Shown: positions 12,001-22,685 of the stretch, in pieces
Layout of the letters: each line of letters starts with the position of its first letter
How positions within the stretch are numbered: the first letter of the stretch is position 1
From: Ophiostoma sp. CBS 140.51
Lineage: Eukaryota; Ascomycota; Sordariomycetes; Ophiostomatales; Ophiostomataceae
Assembly: GCA_029298735.1 (NCBI GenBank)
Contig: JANSLP010000129.1
Span: 19,175 to 83,174, forward strand
Length of the DNA stretch: 64,000 bases
Direction of reading: 5' to 3'
Notes under the pieces: model-generated
What the model saw: only the letters and a program-made list of their open reading frames with translations
Told to the model about the DNA's origin: nothing
The model's database searches: none
Position numbers and translations under genes: made by a program

Positions 12001-14217
12001 CAGTGCGTTGGACGAGGCCACAGCGTGGAAGAGGTCCCAGCTGGACAGCTGGCCCTGTGCAGTGGCGTAGCAGGCGCCACCAAGATACTCTTGCAGGTCG
12101 TTGTTGCGGCGGCTCGTGGCGAGAACGACATCAGATGCGTCTGAGATCAACAAAGCAATGCTCTTGGCTGTAGCTTCGGGATCTTCGTCCTTGTCTTCAA
12201 GAAGAAGGGACACAATAGAGGCGTAGATAGCGGTGTACTTGTCGTGAAAAGCAGGGATGCTGGCCATTGACCGGAGACACGAGAGAAGGGCGGGAGCTGA
12301 TGGAGAGGCAACGACAAGAGACAGCTGCTCGGTGTCGTCGATGGGGAAGAGAGACTCAATAATGGTCTCGCCAGTGCTGTTGTTCTGTAATAAGTGCGGC
12401 GCGTGGGTGAAAACGGCACTGACGAGCTGTGCGGCGCCAAAGGGCTTGAAGTTGCGCTTCTTGAGCAGATCAACAGCACTTTGAAGAAGTGAGAGTGTCG
12501 GCTTCTCAAGAACGTCCTCGACAAGGTTGGCAGAAGCACCCTCTGTTGCTGTCTGCTGGGACTCCACCTGCTGCACGGACCGGTGGATGTCAGCCACCAG
12601 ACCAAACCAACGGTCACCCTCATTGGCTATCTCTTGCTGAGACGCCTTGAACTCCTTGGAGACTTCGGGCAGCGAGTTGGCCATCCGCCCCGAAAAGTTA
12701 CTGGCTAGACGCTCCCATTCTGTCCGAGCTGACACAACAATGTCTGCGTAGGCTGGTCGTGCAATAAGGAGAGAAGCGCGGGTCAGGATTGGAACGTGAG
12801 CGCCCGTGGCCCAGACAGTGCTGGTATTACCAGTAGGCGCACCCAGGAACCGGTTAAAGAGCGAATAGACGTTGGTCTCGACGAGAGCGACTCGAGAGTC
12901 CTGTGGCGTCACAACATCCACCAAACGACGGACCATTGACAGGTAGGCTGTCCAGCCGTCAATGGCGTTGCTCTGTGGCTCGTCTCGACTTGACAGACCC
13001 TTGCGGAACGAGGCCAGGACAGACGAAGCTGCTTCTGAGGCGATCTCTCGTGCTGGTATTAACGAAAACAGGGCGTCCAGCTGTGTCCAGAAGTTGTGTG
13101 AAGGGGCAGCCGGCGAGGCAGCTGTTCCTTGCGAGCCTTTTTCCACCAATGGCCGCAGTCGGGTGAAAGGGTGACCACCGTCGGCCCAGGTCTCCGGATG
13201 GTCTTTCGTCAACTTCTGCAGGACCTTGACGTAGTCGATGACCGAGCCCGACTGGATTGTCTTGGGTGCTTCTTGTGTCAAGAGCTTTGTGAGGCGGGGC
13301 AGTTGGGCTTCGAGAAGAGATGGTCGTGTCTCGAGACATGTGAGAAGCAGCTCGTACGTTACGCGGCGCACATGGCTGTCGGATGAAAGTGCGGCACTGC
13401 TCCAGACGGCCTCGACGGCAAAGAACTGAGTATAAGCGTGGTGCAGACTCTCCGTGTCAGCGACAGACAGCTTCCTCAACAAAGCCAGGACGAGTGACAG
13501 GCTGCTGTAGAGCACGCGGTAGTATTTGAGGTCGGCGTCGTCCTGTGTCGTGGACCGCATATCACTCAACGTCGCCGCAGTCTCCTGGATGGCCGCTGTC
13601 GCATCCTCCAGAATCTGCGGCTGAAGTCTCTTCCAAAACATGGTTGTCTTCTCGTCCGTCGTCAAAAACGAGGCCAGACCGTCCGACGCTGCCTTGGCCA
13701 CAGCCCGGTCGCGGTCGTAGGTGCCGGCCAGCCATGCACTCGCGACTTTGGGGATGTGCCGCTCCATCCGCTTGCGCGCCGACTGCATCAGAGCCAGCTG
13801 CAGAGAGTGAGACAGTTCTCTCACTCGCCGCGCATCGTCAATCGACAGCCGCGGGTAGCACTGCACCCATGCTTCGAGCACGGCATCCTCGACACCACCA
13901 CCATTCGTGTATGGATGGGCCTGTGCGTGGCTCAACAGATCTTCCAGCGCCCGCGCCTTGGTTGTACTGTCCTTCTTGACAAGGTTCTTGAACGAGACGA
14001 CGACGTGTGCGTCGGAAATGGCCGACAGGTCCGACCGCTCGGCGACGTAGGCGAGGCCGCTCTTACTCCGGGTCGTCTCGAAGCCGCCGAAGCCGCCGCC
14101 GCCAGTAGCCTTGCCCTTGCCAAATGAAGAAGCGCCCGGCTTAGCTGCCGGCGACATGCTTCCGAAACCTTTGAGGCCCGCAGGCGGAGGACCTCGAGGT
14201 CGTTGAGGTCGGCTCAT
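9022..14217 (-). CDS. ltn1: E3 ubiquitin ligase listerin (Ltn1/Rkr1)
   Basis: Ligase of the ribosome quality control complex; it ubiquitinates nascent chains stuck on 60S subunits. One uninterrupted frame of 1731 codons, close to the usual 1550-1800 residues. The N-terminal region has the conserved listerin segment from about residue 45 (GLAYVAERSDLSAISD, then VVSFKNLVKKD). The centre is a long array of HEAT/ARM-like helices with few motifs. The last 65 residues are a C4HC3 RING: CAIC, then CGTC, MFHRSCLYKWF and CPLC (residues ~1667-1718), the order expected for listerin. No intron is evident. It is divergent from PPT1 over ~920 bp. The combination of RING type, length and N-terminus makes this assignment strong. 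Confidence 0.93.
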   Translation of the reverse strand: MSRPQRPRGPPPAGLKGFGSMSPAAKPGASSFGKGKATGGGGFGGFETTRSKSGLAYVAERSDLSAISDAHVVVSFKNLVKKDSTTKARALEDLLSHAQAHPYTNGGGVEDAVLEAWVQCYPRLSIDDARRVRELSHSLQLALMQSARKRMERHIPKVASAWLAGTYDRDRAVAKAASDGLASFLTTDEKTTMFWKRLQPQILEDATAAIQETAATLSDMRSTTQDDADLKYYRVLYSSLSLVLALLRKLSVADTESLHHAYTQFFAVEAVWSSAALSSDSHVRRVTYELLLTCLETRPSLLEAQLPRLTKLLTQEAPKTIQSGSVIDYVKVLQKLTKDHPETWADGGHPFTRLRPLVEKGSQGTAASPAAPSHNFWTQLDALFSLIPAREIASEAASSVLASFRKGLSSRDEPQSNAIDGWTAYLSMVRRLVDVVTPQDSRVALVETNVYSLFNRFLGAPTGNTSTVWATGAHVPILTRASLLIARPAYADIVVSARTEWERLASNFSGRMANSLPEVSKEFKASQQEIANEGDRWFGLVADIHRSVQQVESQQTATEGASANLVEDVLEKPTLSLLQSAVDLLKKRNFKPFGAAQLVSAVFTHAPHLLQNNSTGETIIESLFPIDDTEQLSLVVASPSAPALLSCLRSMASIPAFHDKYTAIYASIVSLLLEDKDEDPEATAKSIALLISDASDVVLATSRRNNDLQEYLGGACYATAQGQLSSWDLFHAVASSNALSTPTGKKLASGLVRSLGSSNANSAGVLTALETIATQTPELLADDEELHLELVAKLLGMMEIRDTTLSAKVHALRALIDGSSSRAGGNTKSSLPARLIKIVQDNLDSAGPNSLEIDTLVEQAVSIATSSDATDEDKENLFPNTNIWMQTMQAFFQSSATCLNPSLALTSNVGGAYLLVPSNKPTRTQRPAVSRDRHGSSIPARMAAYTTQLLTTVVEADSVSITALPQEFQVELLYLLYLVAELGSDQVAVSDAHSLWGNLSDPFMLAVAEDSIAAIRSNVAGVLLAARNSPLASSLADALVAIMLQQTQQPTALAVYTTRALSGLLQIRMEGRTFSATADEEYLVKQNLWKSGAGTTLGALAFLTGYGEILVASKSVSNFCNRLISDIAGANPKASPAKSQSTLDTLVLLNACMAVYEVGALPTASNRLMFAVKQITSWFGKEDEDDEDDDGEKEELDTRIAAEGCRALQRLLPCIKDMYGPHWERSIKFSISLWERAAIIASKPSSSLDEHLPYVYASLKLIGALEAIDEPNDDLEDALALFSEAKWTGMRRLLLALAHRSPSIATSSRTQPQSVVDTLLSRMASKTPLTLLTADTSDLYTLVASDSRDIQAAGYGFLHRALPAQQEELSFNIILEKKEAKLPDELLSLLLGAPTLEAYPDDVLATFPTPVRGYLLAWRLVFDAFSTASAKVRSDYATHLASSGHITALLDFTFDVLGHSAAHPLNLEREGLADRTSIIQYDLKTAEASLSDEKHMHQLLVHLYYLTLKYVPGLFKAWYTACRTKQTTVAVEAWTAKYISALVIEEVLDEVAEWGNTQGADGAAGASASGDDDHEMIIKTNKRAREVVAGYEVDELMLSIALRLPANYPIDNVAVVGLNRVAVDEKKWQSWLMITQGVIAFANGSLVEGLAAFQRNVLGALKGHTECAICYSIISVEKRVPEKRCGTCKNMFHRSCLYKWFLSSNQNSCPLCRNPISFLGAEKFKRRDVEY

Positions 14218-15138
14218 TGTGAGGGGCGGAGGGGGGTTGTAGGGTAATTCGTGGTAGTACGGTCGACTAGAGGCTGTCGTCGAGTCGTGGCCTTAGGATG
14301 GAGTTGTCGGGGTTGGGAGCGACTTATGTAGGAGTTTTCGTCGTCCGTGGTTGAATTGAGGCGAAATGCTTGAAATAAGTGTTTTTAAAGTGAGGTTCTC
14401 GAAATGTCAACTGTTGGCAGTCGCAGACGTCGAAAGTTCCTTCCGTTCTGCAGGAACCACAGATCGGCTTTAGTGGGGTGGTGGCGGGCGGCATGGCTGT
14501 GACGCAACTTTCCACCCCGCTAGCGACCAATTACAGGCAGTAATTAGCAGCCGCAGCCTTCTGTACGCTTCCATGTTAGTGTTGCCCGCCGAACGTGCGC
14601 TCCATCTGTTTATGGCAAGTGCGACCGACACAACCCTGTGCCCACGCCCGCGTGAGTCAAGCGGAGGATGGCAGAAAAAAGCGTGCTGCAATATATCTCA
14701 CGCACATTGGCCTCAATAAACTGTGTCGATAGAAAATTTTGCATGTAAAGAGCATGTGTTTAACTATGAGCCAAAATGATTCAAAAACGACGAGGCAACG
14801 TCAAAACTACATCCCTCAAGCTTTCTCAGAAGAGGACATGATCCGTCACGTGTCTTCCACTGCCGACCCAATCCAGCAAGAATACGGGCCAAGCGGGGGC
14901 TGAGCTCTGACATTTGACAGGGATTGTCCAGCTGAAGATTAGCGTTCCCCGAGAGACGTGAGGCGTGGTTTAGGTGCCGCCGTCAGTTCTTAAGAGCGCC
15001 AAAGAAATAGATAAACAGCTGCCTAGCTCTTATCGCCATCCATCGTCATCCGTAACTCTCAAACGTTCATTCTTCGCCCTACGTCCTACAACTCCGAATC
15101 TCCTACGAATCCCCATCTCCATCCTAAGACCATCCACG
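14218..15138. promoter_or_regulatory. Divergent promoter region of LTN1 and PPT1
   Basis: About 920 bp between the two start codons. No coding frame with support. Presumed to carry both promoters and 5' UTRs; I recognise no specific site with confidence. Confidence 0.5.
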
Positions 15139-16248
15139 ATGGCGCTTTCTCGAAATATCAAGCTACTGTTCACGTTTGGATCGCTGGCCCTGGCGGCTGC
15201 GACGACGACAACAACGACGACCGACGATGACGACGAAAACAACGACACGCCACTGCCATTGATTATCTGGCATGGTAAGACAACTCTGAGCTTTCCATCA
15301 TTTTGATCATCTACTGACAATTTAGGCCTTGGCGACAACTTTGCGGCGGAGGGGCTGCGCGAGGTGGGCGCCCTCGCCGAAGAAGTCAACCCGGGCACGC
15401 TCGTCTACTTTGCGCATCTCGGCGACAGTGCCAGCAGCGACCGATCGGCGACATTCCTAGGCAACGTGACGGAACAGGTGGCCAAGGTGTGCGAGGACAT
15501 TGCAGCGGATCCGATCCTGTCGACAGCACCCGCGATCGATGCCCTCGGTTTCAGCCAGGGCGGACAATTCTTGCGGGCCTACGTCGAGCGCTGCAACAAG
15601 CCGCCGGTTCGATCTCTCATCACGTTTGGCTCGCAACACAATGGCATCTCCGAGTTTGTCGAGTGCTCAAGCACGGATTTTGTGTGTCGCGGTGCCATGG
15701 CGATGCTGCACGGCAACACGTGGTCCAACTTTGTGCAGAGCCGCGTCGTGCCCGCCCAGTACTTCCGCGACCCGTCGACGCCCGAGGCGTATGCCAAATA
15801 CCTCGAGAACTCCAACTTTTTGGCCGACATCAACAACGAGCGCCAGAAGAACACCAAGTACCGCGACAACCTGGCTCAGCTAAGAAATTTTGTCATGTAC
15901 CTCTTCGAGAACGACACGACGGCCATCCCCAAGGAGTCGTCCTGGTTCTCCGAAGTCAACGGCACCGAGGTGATTCCGCTGCGCGAGCGCGCGCTTTACA
16001 AGGAGGACTGGCTGGGCCTCAAAACGATTGACGACAAGGGCGGTCTGCACTTCCGTGCCGTACCGGGTGAGCATATGCGGTTGCGCGCCGAGGACCTGCA
16101 GGCCGCCTTTGCCGAGTTCTACGGCCCCTACAACAAGACGTTCCCGGCCCATGACGGCGACAGCGATGACAGCAGGACGTTTCCTCTTCCCATCGCCGGT
16201 GGCAAGACTCTCAAGTCTGTCTTGTTTGAGGCCGCCAACGAGCTCTAG
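15139..16248 (+). CDS. ppt1: Palmitoyl-protein thioesterase 1
   Basis: Lysosomal/vacuolar hydrolase that removes S-linked fatty acids from cysteine during degradation of lipidated proteins. Exons 15139-15274 and 15326-16248 (intron splits a Gly codon) encode 352 residues. The first ~22 residues form a signal peptide (LLFTFGSLALAAAT), followed by an unusual Thr/Asp run (TTTTTTTDDDDE). Then PLPLIIWHGLGD, the family's N-terminal oxyanion segment. The catalytic Ser sits in ALGFSQGGQFLRAY (about residue 122). Further family blocks are LITFGSQHNGI and the distal His in PGEHMRL. Potential N-glycosylation sites (NVT, NGT, NKT) fit a secretory route. The ATG is the first in good context after a pyrimidine-rich leader. 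Assignment is firm. Confidence 0.93.
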
Positions 16249-16568
16249 AGGATATCACGGGCCAACGTCATGGCAACCTAGAAGGTGTCCAAACGAATGG
16301 TCAAAGTGGCCCGGCGGGCGTACAGAATGGTGAACCCCTTTTTGCCGGGCCCAACTTTTGACAATTTCTTCAATGTCTTGTACATTCCATTCAAGCTTAC
16401 GCTCGATGTGATTTCTGTCGCGCTTACGATTTTGTCTTTACTAATACCTTCTTCTTAGCTGTTTTTGTTTTAAGTTTTGTATACGATTCCTTTTTGTACG
16501 ACTAGGCTAGAATGATATTTGGTTTTGGGTAACAACACATTTTGATCATATTGTCCGTCTACTGTTGC
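16249..16568. other. Convergent 3' intergenic region
   Basis: 320 bp between PPT1 (+) and the orphan gene on the minus strand. T-rich in the second half; likely 3' UTRs only. Confidence 0.5.
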
Positions 16569-17015
16569 TTATCCACGCACTCTATAGACAGGTATCTCTC
16601 CAAGATCCTCCCCGTAGTCTCGGTAATATTGTGCCACCGCCTCCCACTGTGGCGATCCCTTCGGCCACAGCATCCCGCCGTCTGGCCGTGCTAGCTTTAG
16701 GAGGTTCTCAAAGACTGTTGTATTCCGCCGGATGCAGTATCGCGTGTTGGCCGGAACATCGTGAAAGAAGATGCAGTCGGGGATGGTCGAGTGTCGGATC
16801 TCTGTGCAGTGTGTGATGATGTACGGCAGTCGCGCCTCGTCTGTTGTCAGCCGCTCGTAGACACGGCCCTCCTTGGAGTCGATCGGTAGCCAAAACACAG
16901 TCGTACCGGCGCGTGTCTGGATATGACAGTGGTACCACGGCGGCAGGGTCCAAAAGTGTGGATCGTCCAGAATGTCGCGAGGCACGACGCTGTGCTCCAT
17001 AGTGGCAGATGGCAT
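16569..17015 (-). CDS. Hypothetical protein, 148 residues
   Basis: Single-exon frame ending in TAA. I do not recognise a family. The protein is hydrophilic and rich in aromatic residues and His, for example FWTLPPWYHCHIQTRAGTTVFWLP near the N-terminus, and a C-terminal segment WPKGSPQWEAVAQYYRDYGEDL. There is no signal peptide or membrane segment. The composition looks like a real protein. Two Met codons (residues 1 and 6) are possible starts. It lies tail-to-tail with PPT1. An upstream exon cannot be excluded, because the 750 bp upstream hold other open frames without support. Confidence 0.55.
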   Translation of the reverse strand: MPSATMEHSVVPRDILDDPHFWTLPPWYHCHIQTRAGTTVFWLPIDSKEGRVYERLTTDEARLPYIITHCTEIRHSTIPDCIFFHDVPANTRYCIRRNTTVFENLLKLARPDGGMLWPKGSPQWEAVAQYYRDYGEDLGEIPVYRVRG

Positions 17016-17762
17016 CTTCGTAGTTGAAGTAACAGAAATGATAGTCCAAGATATGTAGGTGGATAAATTGGCGTGTGAGACAAGAAGGATTTTGAAGGAC
17101 GGTATTCAAAAGGGTTGTGTTGCCCAATGTCCTTATTTATCATCATGTATGACCATCTGTTAACCCAGGCGCACAATTGATGGATGTACTTTTCCAACCG
17201 ACATTCCCGGCATCCGTTTACAAGTCGATATAAGTTCATTGTATGCAAAGAGACAAGGCCGACATCAACCGGTCGAACAGTCGGGGTCTTGTCGAAGAGG
17301 CAATGCAGTCGTCCGCTTTGAGACAGGCTGTGATACGTGCATGCTGTTGTTTCTGTAGCCTGACATATTGACCTATCGCAAGCTCGGATCCAAAATGGAT
17401 GCAGCTTGGGTGCAGCTCGACTGCAGCTCCAGCACTGTCGTACTGCATATGTCGTCTGTGATTCCACTGTGCACCAACTGCACGAAACTGCATGACCATA
17501 ATGTGATGCTCCCACGCGTTTGCTCCTGTTCAACGGCTTTTGAGGTCTGACATATCATCTTCTCTCTCGTGTGGCACAATTCCTTCAACCTGTGATAAAC
17601 GTATTCTGATTAAAGATAACATAATATGTATGCAAAACAGGTCAGAAGCTAACCCAAAAACAGTCTAAAAAGGGTACAGAGAAGAATGCACGAGGGCACC
17701 GTAACAGGGACATAGGCGAGAGGAAGAAAGAATACAAAATCAAACACCTTCACCACTTGACT
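17016..17762. other. Intergenic region upstream of the orphan gene
   Basis: Between the orphan gene start and the AYR1-like stop, both on the minus strand. Open frames on both strands overlap each other and show no motifs. Around 17401-17420 a short GCAGCT/CTGCAG-rich stretch is self-complementary. No RNA gene is recognised. Confidence 0.4.
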
Positions 17763-18914
17763 TTACGCCGCCTTCTTCTCCTCGGCCTCCTTGGCTTCTC
17801 TGGCCTTGCGCTTAGCCACCAGAATGTCCTTGAGCTTCTGCAGACCAAACGTCCGCCATGCACCGATATCCGAGATCCACTCGCCAATGATCGTGCCCAG
17901 CCACACAGCCGTAGACATGCCGCCGCACCAGAACCAGTCACGTCGGCCGAACCAGGCCCGCAGCAGCAGCGGGACCTCGGGCCGCAGGGCATTGCCCACG
18001 ACTTGCCGTGCAAACGCCGACGTCTCCATGGTCTTGTTGTTCTGGCTGTACACCTGGCGCTTGGCGTAGAGGTCGGCGACGGGCTCGTACAGCGAGCCAG
18101 GGACAAGCGGCAAGACATTGTTGGCAATGTTGGAGCGGACCGTGCCGGCCATGACGACAGTGACGCGGACACCAAAGGGCTTCAGCTCCTGGCGCAGACA
18201 GCGCGAGTAAGAGACGACGGCACCTTTGGAGGCGCAGTAGGACGAGCCGAAGACATAGGGCACTTGAGCGGAGAGGGAGGCAATGTTGATAATGAGTCCC
18301 TGAGCGTTGATCAGAAGCGTAACGAAAGCCTTGCACATGGCCATGACGCCAAAAACGTTGGTCTCAAACGTGGCGCGGATCTCGTCGACATCGAGGTCGG
18401 TCGCCGGGACGGTGTGTGTGCGGCCGCTACAGAAGTTAGTGGGAAACAGGGTTAGATGCCACTAGGGGTGGAGAGGCGTACGCATTGTTGACGAGAAAGT
18501 CGAGCTTGCCGCCGGTCATCTTGGAGACCTCCTCCTTGCACTGGGCAATAGAGTCCTTGTTGGTCACGTCGAGCTGAACCGTGGCAATGCCCTTGGCCTC
18601 GAGCTCCTTGAGGACTTCAGGCCGGCGAGCAGAGGCAATGACAAAGAGGCCTGTTGTGCACATTAGTCAGAAAAAGTCCTCGACGGTCATCGATCAATTG
18701 GAGATAAGAGACCCTTCCTATCGCATAACGAACCTTTTGCTTGGAACTCCTCAGCGATGGCATGACCGATACCGCCAGGCGTGCAGCTGCGTAGAAGTTA
18801 GTTTCCAACCTCTATTCTGTGGGCTCCTTTATTTTAATCTCCTTTGAGTAAAAATAAAGCTTACCCAGTAATCAAGACAGACTTCTGTCCGGCGCGAGGC
18901 ACGAGGGCACCCAT
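17763..18914 (-). CDS. ayr1: Short-chain dehydrogenase, Ayr1-like 1-acyl-DHAP reductase
   Basis: NADPH-dependent reductase of 1-acyl-dihydroxyacetone phosphate in ether/phospholipid synthesis at ER and lipid droplets. Exons 18914-18865, 18786-18734, 18650-18482 and 18426-17763 are all in phase and encode 311 residues. The cofactor loop is split by intron 1: TG|CTPGGIG, the Ayr1-type variant of TGxxxGIG. NNA|GRTHT is split by intron 3. Catalytic Ser lies in INIASLSA and the YxxxK pair in YCASK (about Tyr154 and Lys158). The C-terminal part has a hydrophobic segment around FWCGGMSTAVWLGTIIGEW, as in Ayr1 membrane-associated reductases, and ends in a Lys/Ala/Glu-rich tail. Other SDRs of the same subfamily (oxidative hydroxysteroid-like) are alternatives for substrate. 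Confidence 0.85.
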
Positions 18915-20750
18915 GATGTATGTCGTTGGTAGGAAGTCGTAGGTGGGTCGTAGCTAGGTCCGCAGATGCGTTTCGAGATTCGGATTCGAAAGGATGTGTT
19001 GGAGATAACGATACAGAGATGTTGATGAAAGAAGCACAGAATGAAGACAAGACAGAGAAGTTGTCGCAAACTATTAACTCTGGGGGAGTCGCAACATTAA
19101 AAGGTCCCAAGAGGGGAAGGAGCTTGGGAAGCTCTGCAATGAGGGTCGCGTTTGGCTTGGGAGACCCGCCCCTGCACATGCTTGAGCTCGTTCCCCGGTG
19201 CGGAGGAAAAGAGCCAGCAAAACCAAACCAAAAAGCAAGACAAAACGAACCGCACGGGCGTCGATCGCCGAGGCACAAAGTCGCAAGTTTCGCGCCTTTC
19301 AAACCGTTCTAAACAGCTGTTGGTCGCAGTAGCCCCACATTTCAATTACTTTCTCCTAGTTCTTCAGGGCCTTTTATTGATTTCTGCGAACCACTGGAGC
19401 CACTGGAGCCTTTGAACGTCGGTCGCAAGCATCTCGTTTTGGCAAGACTTGCGAGGACGAATACCACCATGCCACCGTAGCGCAATTGGAGAACTTTCGT
19501 GTCGCAAACGCCGTATGGAACGGTAAATACGAGATGAAAAGTCTTCAATTCGAACTCCGTTCTTTCAGTTGAGATGTCTCCGGGTGGGGAGACGCGGAAC
19601 GGAGAAGGAGAAAGCGGGTTTCTGTGCGTCTGAAAAGTGAGATGCGCCTGATCTCACTGAAAATATGACGTTTGGTTGATGGATAAGGGACGGGAGTTCA
19701 TTTTAAGATCTCACCGCGGCACCGAGCGTCTGCAAAATAAGCGGAGTCGGTGGTGAGCATTTAGGTTGGCTTTAATCGGCTCTCACCAGAGTGCAAATAA
19801 GGAACTCGTAACCGAGAAAATGTCTTGTTTTTATACTCTTCATTGCTATCTGCATTTATTTATTTGGTTGAATTTTGGACGCGGTAGTTTGTTTTCTTTG
19901 GAAATAAATAAATAAATAATAAAAGAGACAGAGGAATGAGAAGAAAATAAATCAAATTTTCAATTCAATATAAAAAAAAAGCCCAAAGATGCTGAAAAAC
20001 ATAGCAGTGTCAAATAAAGCAGTTCGTAACAAGATGTTGGCACTTGACTGCATTCGATGAGTTCAAAACGTCATGTTGAAAACCGGTGGCTGTCCAAATC
20101 ATAATCTGTATTATCGTATTAGGCCCCTTCAATTACCAAAACATTGCCATGCTTCAGACATAAGGTATTCGCGGTTTTAATGGGCAAGTTGACATTGCAA
20201 TGCTGTATTTTACATAGTTCAGGTTATTGTCAAAATTGTTTATTTTCTCCTTTTGTCAAAATGGGACTTCTTCTCCCATACATGGGCATCCATTTGCCTC
20301 TTTTAAAGTACACAGTACAGCTGCAGTCCAGATCCGTCCAGCCTCGTCCCCGCCCTTTCTTGCTCATAAGCGAGCCATAGTGTACAGAAGAGTACACTTT
20401 TAAGAAAACAGAAATAAAAAGAGATATACGTTGAAGTTTTGACAGGAAAGAGAAGATGACAAGAAAAATAGAAATGCAGATAAAAAGTAGAAAGACGCCG
20501 CAGGCTATGCAACACAGGAGTTGGAAAACAGGAAACAGACACAGAAAAAAAGAAGCCATCCCCCCACAACAGTCAGGTGCAAAAAGAAGGGTATAGTTTT
20601 CGCAACAGGTTGTCGTTATTAGAAAGGAAAAGATATAAAAAGTATTCACAAGAAAAGGCGGAAAAGTGAACAGGGTGGATATGTTGTCGAGTTTTTTTTG
20701 GTGATTTGTCGTATATTTTTTTGTTGATTTTGCAAGTCGAGCTATCTCGA
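18915..20750. other. Intergenic region, AYR1 promoter and FHA gene 3' flank
   Basis: About 1.8 kb. The AYR1-like promoter occupies the left part. The right half is AT-rich, with an (AAAT)n run near 19902-19920 and A tracts near 19970. No gene is supported: open frames here are short or of low complexity. Confidence 0.45.
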
Positions 20751-22685
20751 CTATGGGGTGCGTGGACGCTTCCAGTAGTATTGCTGTTGTGAGGAAAAAA
20801 ACGGTGTTAGTCAGGACTGTTCCATTTTTGGCGTGTCTGCCTACGCATCGACCCCACATTTTCAACTTCACTCCATCAACTTCACTCAACCGGTCTTCTT
20901 TCTTCTTTTTTTCTTCATCTCTCTCACAAAATCACGTACCTTGTGCTGTTTCCGGCAGTTTCGCAGGCTGGGCTTCCGCAGATTATCGACAACCGACCGC
21001 CGGGACACATCATCATCCATATCAGAGACGTAGTAGTACTCGCTCTCCAGCGCCTTGCCGGCGGCGTCCTTGCCCTGCCGCTTGATCACACCGACGCAGG
21101 GCGTGTTCTCAATGATATAGCGCAGCGCATCGGTCGTCAGGTCGCGGCGCTCTTCGGCCGGCAGGTTGTTCATGATAGTCGACAACGGGCTCGACGACAG
21201 GCGCGAAAAGGCGAGCTGGTTGATCAAGTGATTCCGGACCTCCTCGACATTGACATTGCTGCTGATCTCGACCTGCACGGGCTTCTGCTCAAGGGCGGGG
21301 CTCTTGGGCTCGACCGAGATTCCGAGGCCAACACCCTCCGCGGAGCGGTTGGGATCGGCGAGTGGGGTACCGGAGGCAGTCGGGGTTGAGGGACGCAGCG
21401 GAGGTGCCGAGCGCTTGACGTGGATCGAGTCACCCTCCCCGGCAGCTTCAGCAGAACCAAACGAGGTGATGGAACCATCAGCAGACGGGATGCGGCTCAG
21501 CGGCGGGCGACCGACCTTGGGGCTGTTCGTTGAGAAAGAGGCGAGGCGGTCTGAGAGGTTGGCACCAAAGGGACCAAATGAGTGCACGATCGGGTCGTTC
21601 TCCTCATCTGGGTCATCGACGTCGTCGTTCTGACTGCTGTCGTTGGCATCGTCGTCCGAGTGGATGTCGCTCAGATCGCTCGAGAAGCTCTCAGCCAGCT
21701 CGGTTGCAAAGCTGACACCAGCGTGGCCGTCTTGCTTAGGAAGCTCCGGCTCGTCCTCGCTGTTAGCATCCTCATAGATCTGGATGGCCGGGCCGCTGTC
21801 GTCGTCTTCGTCGTCGCTGCCCATATGCTGGGACAGCAGAGCCTGCAGGCTGGCACCAGAGATGGGCATACCAGCCGGTGTCGGGCTCTCAGGCGAGGCA
21901 ATCCGTGCAGCTCTCCGAAGCGGGCTGGACTGCAGAGCAGAGCCACCAGGGGCACCGGGTGTGTTGCCACCCAGGCCGTTGTTGTTGTGCCGGCGTGCCG
22001 AGCGAGGCGAGTCCCAGGACGAGTCGGACAGGTTCGCCAGCGAGTCTGCACCGGTCTTCTTAGGCCACTGAATGCGGACGCGCGCGTCCTGGACGTCCAT
22101 CATGAGCTCGGCGTTCTCCGTCTCGCTTGTAAAGGTATCACCCTTGCTGAGGTCCCATGTCCGGCCCTGGCAGTGCAGCTTGAGACCGTTCCATCCGCAG
22201 CACACAATCTCGACCTTGTTCGGCTCCAGCGGGCCCATGGCAGGAATGTATCGTGCCTTGGCGTGGACGCGGCTGATCAGGCGGTTGGCGGAGAGCTGGT
22301 AGTGTGAGGAGTTGCTGGAGCGGCCCATGAGAAGCGTCTCGCCGTTCTCGTTGAGCTCAATTGAGGGGACGGCACACAGGGGGTTCCGTTCCGAGGCCGT
22401 TGACAGGGTCCGCTGCAGGGCTGGCCGGCCGCCAAGGACGCGTGCTGGTGGTGAGGAGGACATGATGCCTGTGCTCGAAGTCGGCACAGGTGTGGGATAC
22501 TTTGCATATGCATTTTGCGAGTGAAGGCCGGACGCGTTGTTGCGGGGCTTCTTGATCAGACGCGGCAGGCCTGGTGAGGAGGAAAGTGGTTCAAAAGCGG
22601 GGAGGAGAGAAGGGGCCGGACGCTTGACGCCGGCGACCGGGGGGAGGGAAGGCTCAGAGGCCTTGCTCCCGAGAGGAGAGTCCAT
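20751..22685 (-). CDS. FHA-domain protein, Tos4/Plm2-like
   Basis: Chromatin-associated FHA protein of the Tos4/Plm2 type, which in yeast acts in G1/S transcription and the replication stress response. Exon 1 is 22685-20940. A 156-nt intron starts GTACGT right after CRKQHK. The last exon is 20783-20751, only 11 codons including the stop, reading QYYWKRPRTP. Total 592 residues. Reading through the intron instead would add a lysine-rich tail of no known type. The FHA fold spans roughly residues 100-205, with the phosphothreonine-binding signature LLMGRSSNSSHYQLS followed by ISRVHA. The middle is acidic and Ser-rich, probably disordered. A conserved C-terminal helical block starts near NHLINQLAFSRLSSSPL. 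FHA and C-terminal blocks together support the family; the exact orthologue is inferred. Confidence 0.83.

Noticed and set aside
16847..17533. 228-codon open frame on the minus strand overlapping the orphan gene
   Set aside because: Overlaps the better-supported frame 16569-17015, is rich in Cys/Arg/Trp like an out-of-frame translation, and has no motif.
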